Program-made: the position numbers and the translations under genes
Assembly: GCA_038246575.1 (NCBI GenBank)
Contig: JBBRVU010000011.1
Coordinates: 1 to 48,634 of the forward strand
DNA from: JACCUZ01 sp038246575
Lineage (GTDB): Bacteria; Actinomycetota; Actinomycetes; JACCUZ01
DNA: 48,634 nt
Direction of reading: 5' to 3'
Notes under the pieces: generated by a model
Database searches by the model: none
Told to the model about the DNA's origin: nothing
Seen by the model: only the letters and a program-made list of their open reading frames with translations
In this document: one piece after another, positions 33,765-43,463 of the stretch
Position numbering within the stretch: the first letter of the stretch is position 1
How the letters are laid out: every line of letters begins with the position of its first letter

Positions 33765-33794
33765 GGTCTGAGTTGTCGAGTCGGGAGGAGTCGG

Positions 33795-35279
33795 ATGGCC
33801 CTGACCCTGGCGACCGTCCTGTCGCTGCCCGCCCTCGCGCACTCGATGCCCCAGCTGCTGGCCGGCCACCCGGCCCGGCGGACGGTGCGCTGGGTGCACA
33901 GCAGCGACATCTACGACATTGCCGCGCTGCTGCGCGGCGGCGAGCTGTTGCTCACCACCGGACTCGGCCTGGCCGGGAGATCCCCCGAGGAGCGCCGTGC
34001 CTACGTCCGGGCGCTCGCGCACAAGGAGGTCGCCGGGTTGGCGCTGGAGTTCAGCGAGACGTTCGCGGCGGTCCCGCCGGAGATGGTGGAGGAGGCGACG
34101 CTCGTCGACCTTCCGCTGATCGCACTGCGCGAGGTGTATCCCTTCGTCGAGGTGACCGAGCAGGTGAACGCGGCTCTGCTGGACGCCTCGATCGTGCGGC
34201 TCCGGCATGCCGACGAGGTGGGCCGGGCGCTGTCGCTGGTCCTGGCCGAGCGCGGTGGGCTCGACAGCCTGGCCGCCACGCTGGCCGAGCTGCTCGACCG
34301 CGCCGTGGTGCTCACCGATCCCGGCGGTGCCGTGCTCGCGGCGGTCGCCGAGGATGCCGGCGCGGTTGCCGCGAACCCGTCGGCCGGATCGCCGGTGATG
34401 GCCGACGGGATCCTGCTCGGGGTGCTCTCTCTCGGCGACGGGCCGCGTGACGACGAGCTGGTCGAGGCCGCCATGGACCGAGCCCCGGAGATCTTCGCTC
34501 TCGAGATGCTGCGCGGGCGCCAGCAGCCCCTGCTGGTGGCCCGCGAGCGTCGACGCCTCTTCGAGCGGATGCTCTCGGGCGAGCCCGACGACCCCCAGGC
34601 GCTACAGGCCCATGCCGTCGCGGTGCGCATCCGGCCCGACTCGCGGTGGGCGGGGCTCGCTCTCGGCCCGGCGGACCGCGACCTGGCGGCCGCCGTGACG
34701 CAGGACGCCGCCAGGGACGCCGGGGTGCCGGTCCTCGCCGCCGAGATGGCCGGGACGACGTACGGGCTCGTGGCCCTGTCCCCCACCGACGGCCGGGCGC
34801 AGCTCACCGCCTTCGCCAACGTGCTCGGGACCATGCGCGGGCCGTTGGCCGCGCTCGGGCCGGTCGTTGCGCCGGCCGAGGCGGGTCGCAGCCTGCGATC
34901 GGCCCGACAGTCGCTTCTCGTGGCCGGAACGAGACCCTCGGGAGGCCGGGTCCTCTTCGCCCACGACCTGGCCGTCGAACGGGTGCTGGCCGCGGTCGCG
35001 GACCGCAGCCAGCTGCGCGACCTCGTCGACGAACAGCTGGGCGCCCTGCTGCGCGCCCGGCGCTCGTCGACCCTGCTCGACACCCTCGAGATGTTTCTCG
35101 GCACTGGGTGCAACAAGGCCGCGACCGGCCGGGCGCTGCACCTGCGCCGCCAGTCGGTGCACCAGCGGCTGGCCCGGATCTCCGTGCTGCTCGGCGACGA
35201 CGTCGACGACCCACGTCGGCAGACCGCGCTGCGGCTGGCGATCGCTGCCGAACGACTGCTGCGTGCGGGGCCCGGCTAG
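33795..35279 (+). CDS. PucR-family transcriptional regulator
   Basis: The ATG at 33795 follows GGGAGGAG and gives 494 aa. The N-terminal PucR domain (about 1-125) starts TLATVLSLPALAHSMPQLLAGH and includes SDIYDIAALLRGGELLLTTG. A middle GGDEF-like/sensor part follows, and the C-terminal HTH_30 reads FLGTGCNKAATGRALHLRRQSVHQRLARI. Family members activate or repress purine, hydantoin and other nitrogen-compound genes. It is divergent from the permease operon, which it likely controls. Its TAG stop shares a CTAG with the convergent DUF2550 gene. Confidence 0.92.
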   Translation: MALTLATVLSLPALAHSMPQLLAGHPARRTVRWVHSSDIYDIAALLRGGELLLTTGLGLAGRSPEERRAYVRALAHKEVAGLALEFSETFAAVPPEMVEEATLVDLPLIALREVYPFVEVTEQVNAALLDASIVRLRHADEVGRALSLVLAERGGLDSLAATLAELLDRAVVLTDPGGAVLAAVAEDAGAVAANPSAGSPVMADGILLGVLSLGDGPRDDELVEAAMDRAPEIFALEMLRGRQQPLLVARERRRLFERMLSGEPDDPQALQAHAVAVRIRPDSRWAGLALGPADRDLAAAVTQDAARDAGVPVLAAEMAGTTYGLVALSPTDGRAQLTAFANVLGTMRGPLAALGPVVAPAEAGRSLRSARQSLLVAGTRPSGGRVLFAHDLAVERVLAAVADRSQLRDLVDEQLGALLRARRSSTLLDTLEMFLGTGCNKAATGRALHLRRQSVHQRLARISVLLGDDVDDPRRQTALRLAIAAERLLRAGPG

Positions 35280-35707
35280 GCGCTCTGCACGCCAGGTGGA
35301 GCAGACTCGACCCACGAGAGGAACCCCGTCAGCGACTCCGGGCTCATGCCCAGCTCGACCGGCCGGTCCCCGTCCCGACAGCTCACGACCACCGCGCCCG
35401 AGAGCAGCGCGAACACCTCGACGCCCGTAGGGGCCCGGTTGTCGAACACCTGCAGTCGCCGACGGACCATCGAGTGTCGCGGGCGCATCGAGTAGCTGAA
35501 GACGCGGTACCACTCGAGCGAGTCGCCTGCGTAGCAGGCGATCCCGAGCGCCCAGCCCTTGCCGTGGGCCGATGAGGACAGCCGCAGGCTGCAGTCGAAG
35601 GACCCGCCGCGACGGGCGAGGACCCGGCGTCGGAGGACCAACAGCCCGACCGCCACAAGAGCGAGGCCCGCCACGACGGCAAACCCGTCGATGACCTCGA
35701 TCAGCAT
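35276..35707 (-). CDS. DUF2550 family membrane protein
   Basis: The 143-residue protein starts at the ATG at 35707. One N-terminal membrane helix (about 5-26, VIDGFAVVAGLALVAVGLLVL) is followed by a basic patch and a beta-rich cytoplasmic domain (SFDCSLRL, GWALGIACYAGDSLEWYRVFS). This matches the actinobacterial DUF2550 family, which is regularly the gene after atpC. Its role is unknown; conserved linkage suggests a membrane-associated function expressed with ATP synthase. Confidence 0.85.
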   Translation of the reverse strand: MLIEVIDGFAVVAGLALVAVGLLVLRRRVLARRGGSFDCSLRLSSSAHGKGWALGIACYAGDSLEWYRVFSYSMRPRHSMVRRRLQVFDNRAPTGVEVFALLSGAVVVSCRDGDRPVELGMSPESLTGFLSWVESAPPGVQSA

Positions 35708-35754
35708 GGTGGCGCGCCTTGTGGTGCTGGTTCCGGCGCGGCCACCATCTCCTG

Positions 35755-36139
35755 CTAGAAGGCCATGCCGTGCGCGCGGATCCTGGCCTCGGCCCGGCGC
35801 TGCTGGTGGATCGCGTCCTCGTCGTCGGAGCCGCTGGCCTGCTCCAGGTCGCGCTGCGCCTCGGCGAGGTCGATGTCCTGGGCCAGGTCGGCCTCCTCGG
35901 CGAGGATGCCCACCCGGTTGTCGGCCACTGACAAGAACCCTCCGTGGACGACGGCGACGACCGGGTCGCCGGACTGCTGGCGGACCATCACGGCGCCGTC
36001 CACGAGTGTCCCGAGCAGGGGGGCGTGGTGCGGCAGGATGCCGACCTCGCCGTCTGCAGTCCGGGCGATGATCATGCTCGCCTGGCCGGTCCACACCGTG
36101 CGGTCCGCCGCGACCAGCTCGACCTCGAGCAGGTCGTCG

Positions 36140-36147
<8 letters not shown>
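35755..36147 (-). CDS. atpC: F1 ATP synthase subunit epsilon
   Basis: The 130-residue protein starts at the ATG at 36147. The N-terminal beta-sandwich contains GEVGILPHHAPLLGTL and VHGGFLSVADNRVGILAEEADLAQDID. A short helical C-terminus follows. Epsilon joins the gamma rotor stalk and can inhibit ATP hydrolysis through its C-terminal helices. The start overlaps the end of atpD by 8 bases. Last gene of the atp operon before DUF2550. Confidence 0.97.
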
Positions 36148-37594
<1,447 letters not shown>

Positions 37595-37597
37595 CTC

Positions 37598-38530
37598 TCA
37601 CTCACTCCCGGCGTTGGCGCTGGCGAGCGCGTCCGCGCCACCGACGATCTCGCTGATCTCTTGGGTGATCTCGGCCTGGCGGGCCGCGTTGGCCTTGCGC
37701 GTGTAGGTCTTGATGAGCTCGGTCGCGTTGTCGGTCGCCGACTTCATCGCGCGACGCCGCGCAGCCAGCTCCGAGGCCGCCGACTGGAGCAGGGCGTTGT
37801 AGACCCGGCTCTCGACGTAGCGGGGCAACAGGGCGTCGAGCACCGCCTCGGCGGACGGCTCGAACTCGTAGAGCGGGAACGAGCCGCCCTCGGGCTCCTC
37901 CTCGGTCTCCTCGACCTCGAGGGGGAGCAGTCGTCGGGTGACCGTCTTCTGCGTCACCATCGACACGAACTGGGTGTAGACGATGTGGATCTCGTCGACC
38001 CCGCCCTCGTGGTTGGAGGTGAGGAACGCCTCGATGACCGCGTCCGCCACCTCCTTCGCGTTGCGGTAGGTCGGGCTCTCCGAGAAGCCGGTCCACTCCC
38101 CCGCCATCTCGCGGCCGCGGAAGCGGTAGAAACCCACGCCCTTGCGCCCCACGACGAACGGCACGACCTCCTTGCCCTGGTCGCGCAGCAGGCCGGAGAG
38201 CCGCTCCCCCTCCTTGATGGCATTGGAGGAGTAGGCCCCGGCAAGTCCTCGGTCGCTCGTGAGCAGCAGCAGGGCGGCGCGGGCCGGGCCATCGTGGCCC
38301 TCCTGCTCCGACGCCGGCGCCGAGCCGGTCAGCGGGTGGTCGACATCGCCGAAGCTCGCCACGGCCGAGACCGCCCGGGTGATCGCCTCGGCGTAGGGCG
38401 TGGACTGCGAGACACGTTGCTGCGCCTTGACGATCCGCGATGCGGCGATCAGCTCCATCGCCTTGGTGATCTTCTTGGTCGCGTTCACCGACCTGATCCG
38501 CCGGCGGTAGACCCGTAGCTGGGCACCCAT
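37598..38530 (-). CDS. atpG: F1 ATP synthase subunit gamma
   Basis: The 310-residue central rotor shaft has the N-terminal helix RRRIRSVNATKKITKAMELIAA, the SDRGLAGAYSSN core and the C-terminal helix SATDNATELIKTYTRKANAARQAEITQEI. A Glu-rich loop of the kind common in actinobacteria (VEETEEEPEGG, about residues 200-212) is inserted in the globular part. Gaps of 3 bases on each side place it firmly in the operon. Confidence 0.97.
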   Translation of the reverse strand: MGAQLRVYRRRIRSVNATKKITKAMELIAASRIVKAQQRVSQSTPYAEAITRAVSAVASFGDVDHPLTGSAPASEQEGHDGPARAALLLLTSDRGLAGAYSSNAIKEGERLSGLLRDQGKEVVPFVVGRKGVGFYRFRGREMAGEWTGFSESPTYRNAKEVADAVIEAFLTSNHEGGVDEIHIVYTQFVSMVTQKTVTRRLLPLEVEETEEEPEGGSFPLYEFEPSAEAVLDALLPRYVESRVYNALLQSAASELAARRRAMKSATDNATELIKTYTRKANAARQAEITQEISEIVGGADALASANAGSE

Positions 38531-38533
38531 GGG

Positions 38534-40186
38534 CTAGCTCTTCTTCGCCGGCTTGCGGACGTGCTTCTTGATGGTCTCCTGCTCGACCTCGGCCTCGTCC
38601 ATGGAGCCGACCGGCTCGTCGTTGACCAGCAGCTCGCCCGACGAGGTCTCGAAGCCCTTCTTGAACGCCTCGATCGCGTCCTCGAGGGACGACACGGTGT
38701 CGTCGCCGAGCTCCTTGCTCTCCCGGAGGCCGTCCACCAGCCCCTTCTGCTCGCGGTGCAGGTAGTCGAGGAACTCGGACTCGAACCGGCGGATGTCCTC
38801 GACCGGCACGTCGTCGAGCTTGCCGGTCGTGCCGGCCCAGATCGAGATGATCTCGTGCTCGACCGGGAACGGGGAGTACTGACCCTGCTTGAGCAGCTCG
38901 ACCAGGCGCGAGCCTCGCGCCAGCTGCGACTTCGACGCGGCGTCGAGGTCCGAGCCGAAGGCGGCGAACGCCTCGAGCTCGCGGTACTGGGCGAGGTCGA
39001 GGCGCAGCCGCCCGGCGACCTTGCGCAGGGCCTTGACCTGTGCCGAGCCGCCGACCCGGGACACCGAGACACCGACGTTGATGGCCGGCCGTACGCCCGA
39101 GTTGAACAGGTCGGTCTCCAGGAAGCACTGCCCGTCGGTGATCGAGATGCAGTTGGTCGGGATGAACGCCGACACGTCGTTGCCCTTGGTCTCGATGATC
39201 GGCAGGCCGGTCATCGAGCCGCCGCCGAGCTCGTCGGACAGCTTGGCGCAGCGCTCGAGCAGCCGCGAGTGCAGGTAGAAGACGTCACCCGGGTAGGCCT
39301 CACGGCCCGGCGGGCGGCGCAGCAGCAGCGAGACGGCACGGTAGGCGTCGGCCTGCTTGGACAGGTCGTCGAAGACGATGAGCACGTGCTGGCCCTGGTA
39401 CATCCAGTGCTGGCCGATGGCCGAGCCGGTGTAGGGCGCGAGGTACTTGAAGCCGGCCGGGTCCGACGCTGGGGCGGCGATGATGGTGGTGTACTCCATC
39501 GCGCCGTTCTCCTCCAGCGCCTGGCGCACGCTGGCGATCGTCGAGCCCTTCTGGCCGACCGCGACGTAGATGCACTTCACTTGGCGCTTGACGTCGCCGG
39601 ACTCCCAGTTGGCCTTCTGGTTGATGATCGTGTCCAGGCAGACGGCGGTCTTGCCGGTCTGCCGGTCACCGATGATCAGCTGGCGCTGGCCACGGCCGAT
39701 CGCCGTCATCGCGTCGATCGCCTTGATGCCGGTCTGCAGCGGCTCCTTCACGCTCTGGCGCTCTACCACCGAGGCAGCCTGCACCTCGAGCGCGCGGCGC
39801 TCGGTCGACTCGATCTCGCCCTTGCCGTCCAGGGGGTTGCCCAGCGGGTCGACCACGCGACCGAGGTAGCCGTCACCGACGGGCACGGAGAGGATCTCGC
39901 CAGTGCGCTTGACCGGCTGCCCCTCCTCGATGCCGCGGAACTCACCCAGCACGACGGCGCCGATCTCGCGCACGTCCAGGTTCAGGGCCAGGCCCAGCGT
40001 GCCGTCCTCGAACTCGAGCAGCTCGTTGGCCATCGTCGAGGGCAGGCCCTCGACGCGCGCGATGCCGTCACCGGCCTCGGTGACGTGCCCGACCTCTTCA
40101 CGCCCGGCGGCGTCCGGCTCGTACGACGAGACGAAGGTCTCGAGTGCGTCCCGGATCTCCTCCGGCCGGATGGTCAGCTCGGCCAT
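38534..40186 (-). CDS. atpA: F1 ATP synthase subunit alpha
   Basis: From the ATG at 40186 the product is 550 aa. Walker A GDRQTGKT, the AIDAMTAIGRGQRQL segment and the VGGSAQVKALRKVAGRLRLDLAQYRELEAFAAFGSDLD block are intact. Compared with the 513-aa E. coli subunit it carries a C-terminal extension of about 35 residues rich in Glu/Lys, ending RKPAKKS. Mycobacterial alpha has a similar extension, reported to restrain ATP hydrolysis. The upstream in-frame ORF into atpH is not used. A 79-base gap precedes it. Confidence 0.98.
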   Translation of the reverse strand: MAELTIRPEEIRDALETFVSSYEPDAAGREEVGHVTEAGDGIARVEGLPSTMANELLEFEDGTLGLALNLDVREIGAVVLGEFRGIEEGQPVKRTGEILSVPVGDGYLGRVVDPLGNPLDGKGEIESTERRALEVQAASVVERQSVKEPLQTGIKAIDAMTAIGRGQRQLIIGDRQTGKTAVCLDTIINQKANWESGDVKRQVKCIYVAVGQKGSTIASVRQALEENGAMEYTTIIAAPASDPAGFKYLAPYTGSAIGQHWMYQGQHVLIVFDDLSKQADAYRAVSLLLRRPPGREAYPGDVFYLHSRLLERCAKLSDELGGGSMTGLPIIETKGNDVSAFIPTNCISITDGQCFLETDLFNSGVRPAINVGVSVSRVGGSAQVKALRKVAGRLRLDLAQYRELEAFAAFGSDLDAASKSQLARGSRLVELLKQGQYSPFPVEHEIISIWAGTTGKLDDVPVEDIRRFESEFLDYLHREQKGLVDGLRESKELGDDTVSSLEDAIEAFKKGFETSSGELLVNDEPVGSMDEAEVEQETIKKHVRKPAKKS

Positions 40187-40265
40187 GTCGCGTTCCCTGC
40201 TCTCTGCTCGGGTGGTGCGTGCGCTGTCTTGGGTCTTGAGGGTCGTTCGTGTCGGTCTGCCGGCA

Positions 40266-41096
40266 TCAGCCGACCAGGCGCCGTCGGGCGTCCGCGAGCC
40301 GGCTGAGGATGGACCCGTCGATGATCTCGTCCCCGATCTCGACGCTGATGCCGCCCACGAGGGACGGGTCGACCTCGACGTTGAGGTGCACGTCGTGGCC
40401 ATAGATCCGGGCCAGCACGCTGGTCAGGCGAGCGCGCTGCTCCTCGGTCAACGGCACCGAAGCGGTCACCGTGGCGACGAGGCGGGCACGACGGTCGGCG
40501 GCCACCTGGCCGTACGTCGTCAGGACGCGGTCGAACGTGCGTCCGCGAGGGGCGACCACTGCCTGACGGACCAGGCGGCGGGTCTCGTCGGCGGTCTTGC
40601 CGTCCAGCAGTCCTTCTACCAGTGCGGCGCGCTTGTCGACAGGTGCCGCCCGGTCGGCCAGCGCGGTGCGCAGCTCGGGTGCGCCGGCGACGATGCGTCC
40701 GACGCGGAACAGCTCGTCCTCGACGGTGTCGAGCCGACCAGCCTTCTCCGCCGCTGCCACCTGCGCCTCGACGGCCAGCAGCTCCATGGCGTCAGCCAGG
40801 TCGCGGGAGGCCGACCACCGGGCCCGCACCGCCCAGACGAGGACGTCGAGGGCTGCCCCGGCCACCCGATCGCCTACGACAGCCCGAGCCAGGGAAGCCC
40901 GGTCCTCGCCACTGCGCGCCGGGTCAGTCAGAGCGCGGCGCAGCCGGTGCTCGCGATCGAGCAGGTCGCCCAGCCCGAACAGCTCGTCGCTGAGGGAGTG
41001 CAGGTCGGCGTCGTCGGCCCGCACGAGCGTGCCCAGGGTCTCGCGCGCGGCCGCGAGCGACTCGCGGCTGGCTCCCTGCATAGCGGCTGGACTCAT
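40266..41096 (-). CDS. atpH: ATP synthase subunit delta (peripheral stalk/OSCP)
   Basis: The 276-residue protein is about 100 residues longer than E. coli delta (177). The conserved delta part is the C-terminal two thirds: KRAALVEGLLDGK, then VTASVPLTEEQRARLTSVLARIYG and a terminal VGGISVEIGDEIIDGSILSRLADARRRL. The extra length is N-terminal and helical, as in other actinobacteria. Delta links the b stalk to alpha. It overlaps atpF by 4 bases. Confidence 0.95.
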   Translation of the reverse strand: MSPAAMQGASRESLAAARETLGTLVRADDADLHSLSDELFGLGDLLDREHRLRRALTDPARSGEDRASLARAVVGDRVAGAALDVLVWAVRARWSASRDLADAMELLAVEAQVAAAEKAGRLDTVEDELFRVGRIVAGAPELRTALADRAAPVDKRAALVEGLLDGKTADETRRLVRQAVVAPRGRTFDRVLTTYGQVAADRRARLVATVTASVPLTEEQRARLTSVLARIYGHDVHLNVEVDPSLVGGISVEIGDEIIDGSILSRLADARRRLVG

Positions 41097-41665
41097 GCCT
41101 TCTCCGACACCGCCGTCGCGCCTTCGTCGGCGCGCGCCTCGAGCTCGTCGAGGAACCGGTCGACGACGCGACGCTGGCGAGCGTCGTCCTCGAGCGACTC
41201 GCCGACGATGCGACCGGCCAGGTCGGTCGCGAGCGACCCGACCTGGGTGCGCAGCTGGGTCAGCGCCTGGTTCTTGTCGGTCTCGATCTGCTGGTGCGCC
41301 TGCTCGGTGAGCCGACGCGCCTCGCTCTGGGCCTGCTCGCGCATCTCGACGATGATCGCTGCACCCTGCTCGCGAGCCTCCTCGCGCAGCCGGGCCGCCT
41401 CGTGGCGGGCGTCGGCCAGCTGCTCGCGGTACTGCGCGAGCGTCTCCTTGGCCCCCTCCTCGGCGGTCTTGGCCCGCTCCATCCCGCCCTCGATGGCGTC
41501 ATGGCGCCCGGCGTAGGTCTTCTCGAAGACCGGGAACACCTTGGCCCGCAGGAACAGGAACAGCAGCACGAAGGCGATGGTGCCGACGATCAGCTCGGAC
41601 AGGTGCGGCAGCAGGGGGTTCGGCTCCTCCTCGGCTGCCAGCAGGGCAACGATCTCGTACGTCAT
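41093..41665 (-). CDS. atpF: ATP synthase subunit b (peripheral stalk)
   Basis: The 190-residue protein has a single N-terminal membrane helix at about 24-43 (LIVGTIAFVLLFLFL), then a long charged coiled coil (RAKTAEEGAKETLAQYREQLADARHEA) that forms the stator stalk, ending in a C-terminal domain that contacts delta (GRIVGESLEDDARQRRVVDRFLDEL). It lies between atpE and atpH. Confidence 0.97.
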   Translation of the reverse strand: MTYEIVALLAAEEEPNPLLPHLSELIVGTIAFVLLFLFLRAKVFPVFEKTYAGRHDAIEGGMERAKTAEEGAKETLAQYREQLADARHEAARLREEAREQGAAIIVEMREQAQSEARRLTEQAHQQIETDKNQALTQLRTQVGSLATDLAGRIVGESLEDDARQRRVVDRFLDELEARADEGATAVSEKA

Positions 41666-41667
41666 CG

Positions 41668-41886
41668 TCAGCTGAGGACGAACGCGAGGCCGATGCCGAT
41701 GATCGCCAGCGCCTCAGCGAGGGCGAAGCCGAGGATGGCGATGCCCTGCAGGACGCCGCGGGCCTCGGGCTGGCGGGCCACACCGTTGATGTAGGCAGCG
41801 AAGATCAGGCCGATGCCGACGCCGGGGCCGATGGCAGCGAGGCCATAGCCGATCATGTTGAGGCTGCCGTTGATGGTGCCGTTCAC
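41668..41886 (-). CDS. atpE: ATP synthase subunit c (rotor ring)
   Basis: From the GTG at 41886, with AAAGGGA upstream, the peptide is 72 aa: two membrane helices joined by a polar loop RQPE at 38-41. The proton-carrying acid is Glu58 in GFALAEALAII. Glu is general in actinobacterial c-rings. No Na+-binding Gln/Thr pattern is obvious, so proton coupling is expected. This is the subunit targeted by bedaquiline in mycobacteria. Confidence 0.97.
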   Translation of the reverse strand: MNGTINGSLNMIGYGLAAIGPGVGIGLIFAAYINGVARQPEARGVLQGIAILGFALAEALAIIGIGLAFVLS

Positions 41887-41917
41887 AGTGTGTCCCTTTC
41901 TCGTTCCTGGATGAGGG

Positions 41918-42748
41918 TCAGTGCTCGTCGGCCAGAGCGCCGGCGATGTAGAGAGCGGAGAGCAGGACGAAGACGTAGGCCTGCAGGACCTGCACGAAGG
42001 CTTCGAAGAACGTGAGGATGATCGAGAAGGCAAACGGCACGACGCTGAGAACTGCGAGCGCCCCACCCTTCTCGACCAGGAGGTATTCGCCACCGAGGAT
42101 TGTCAGCAGCAGCACGAGGTGCCCGGCGAACATGTTCAGCGTGAGTCGCAGGGTCAGCGTGATCGGCCGGATGATCACCGTGGAGAAGAGCTCCAGCGGC
42201 GCCAGCAGGACGTAGATGAGCTTGGGAAGACCCGGCGGGAACATCATCGCCTTGAAGTAGCCGAGGAAACCGTGCCGCCGGATACCGACGATGTTGAACG
42301 TCGCCCAGGAGATCAAGGCGAGGAACAGCGGGATAGCGATCTTGGACGTGGCCGGAAGCTGGAGCACCGGGACGATCCCGGACAGGTTGAGCACCACGAG
42401 GAACGCGAACAGCGTGGTGAGGTACGGAACGAAAGGCCGCCCGGCCCTGCCGATCGAGTCGCCCACGATGCCGTCACGCACGAAGCCGTAGACGCTCTCT
42501 CCGGCGAACTGCATCTTGCCGGGCACCAGGTCGGCGCGACGGGTCGCGGCGTAGAAGAAGGCGGCGACAAGCAGCGAGCCGAGGACGATGATGAGCATCG
42601 GCTTGGTGAAGAAGGTGCCGTCGCCGAAGAGTGGCGGGAACTCGAAGTCCCGCGGCCCGGGGGCCTGGAACTCCTTGTTCTCGGCCGCGGCCATCAGGCC
42701 AGCCAGGTTGACCAGGTGCAAGGCGTCTCCAATTCCGGCGCGGTGCAT
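41918..42748 (-). CDS. atpB: ATP synthase subunit a (proton channel)
   Basis: The 276-residue membrane protein has six helices. The essential Arg is Arg201 in ITLTLRLTLNMFAGH, and the C-terminal helix contains the FEAFVQVLQAYVFVLL proton half-channel segment. It forms the stator proton path against the c-ring. The start is uncertain: the ATG at 42748 gives an 18-residue N-terminal addition over an ATG at 42694, which would begin MAAAENKEF as in many actinobacteria. Neither has a strong ribosome site. Confidence 0.97.
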   Translation of the reverse strand: MHRAGIGDALHLVNLAGLMAAAENKEFQAPGPRDFEFPPLFGDGTFFTKPMLIIVLGSLLVAAFFYAATRRADLVPGKMQFAGESVYGFVRDGIVGDSIGRAGRPFVPYLTTLFAFLVVLNLSGIVPVLQLPATSKIAIPLFLALISWATFNIVGIRRHGFLGYFKAMMFPPGLPKLIYVLLAPLELFSTVIIRPITLTLRLTLNMFAGHLVLLLTILGGEYLLVEKGGALAVLSVVPFAFSIILTFFEAFVQVLQAYVFVLLSALYIAGALADEH

Positions 42749-42785
42749 CGGGGTACGGCGGATCCAGCGGAAATCGGTCGCAGGA

Positions 42786-42998
42786 TCAGGACTTACTGTA
42801 GCGGAGCCAGACGAGCGTGATTCCCCCGGCTGCCCCCAGCACGATGCCCCCCGCGACGAAGCCGCGGGTCCCGAGCCAGTAGTCGATCAGCCAACCCAGG
42901 CCGCCGTAGAGGATCACTCCGCCGAGCAGGTAACTGAGCACCGCGTTGGCGTCGACCTCGCGGATCGGCGGCGGCTCATCGTTGTGGGCTGCTGGCAT
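42786..42998 (-). CDS. AtpZ-like small membrane protein, 70 aa
   Basis: Two predicted membrane helices (about 23-41 and 47-65) with the AtpZ/AtpI-family pattern GGVILYGGLGWLIDYWLGT. AtpZ-type proteins assist ATP synthase assembly or c-ring/Mg2+ handling. It sits between atpI and atpB, a position usual for the family. The Asp in WLID is the conserved polar residue within the membrane. Confidence 0.8.
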   Translation of the reverse strand: MPAAHNDEPPPIREVDANAVLSYLLGGVILYGGLGWLIDYWLGTRGFVAGGIVLGAAGGITLVWLRYSKS

Positions 42999-43013
42999 CG
43001 CCGCAGCACGCTA

Positions 43014-43463
43014 TCAGCGCCGGGCGCGCTCCCGCCCCTCGCGATCCTCGCTCTCGGGCACCACCAGCACCGGACGCCAGCGCAGCGCCGACCAGATGGT
43101 CCCGCCGGTCCAGGCCAACGCACCTGCCACCACCGACAGCCCCAGTGACTCGTGGTCGAGCGCATCCGCTGCCCCGGTCCCGAGCACCAGACCGTAGGCG
43201 AGCACCAGCAGCAGAACTCGCCCGACGTAGAGCACGACGAGCAGCGCGGCTCCGAGGCGGCGACGGCCGCGGGCAACCTGGGAGACCGGGACCTGGCCGA
43301 TGACCAGGAAGGTCAGGACGAGGCCGATCCCGACCAGGGCCCCCCGGAAGCCGTCGAGGCCGCGGGTGGCCGACGCCACCGCCACACAGGCCACACCGGC
43401 GCCGGCGGTGAGGAGCAGGGCTCGCGACAGCAGGGTTCGCTCGGTGCCCGCGGCCGCGGTCAC
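43014..43463 (-). CDS. atpI: AtpI-like ATP synthase accessory membrane protein
   Basis: The 149-residue protein has four predicted membrane helices, with a cytoplasmic Arg-rich loop (RGRRRLG) after the second and a charged tail (ESEDREGRERARR). Sequence similarity to E. coli AtpI is weak by eye; the call rests on topology and position directly before the small AtpZ-like gene and atpB. AtpI is thought to help c-ring assembly. Its start overlaps the wecA-like stop by 4 bases. Confidence 0.75.
   Translation of the reverse strand: MTAAAGTERTLLSRALLLTAGAGVACVAVASATRGLDGFRGALVGIGLVLTFLVIGQVPVSQVARGRRRLGAALLVVLYVGRVLLLVLAYGLVLGTGAADALDHESLGLSVVAGALAWTGGTIWSALRWRPVLVVPESEDREGRERARR

Noticed and set aside
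32505..33794. Upstream extension of the PucR ORF
   Set aside because: It is antisense to the NCS1 permease; the GGGAGGAG site and PucR domain start both fix the ATG at 33795.
40187..40265. 79-base gap before atpA examined for an internal promoter or small RNA
   Set aside because: No convincing -35/-10 pair, hairpin or short ORF with a ribosome site was seen.
38561..40306. 581-residue plus-strand ORF opposite atpA
   Set aside because: Antisense shadow of a certain gene with no family motifs or ribosome site.
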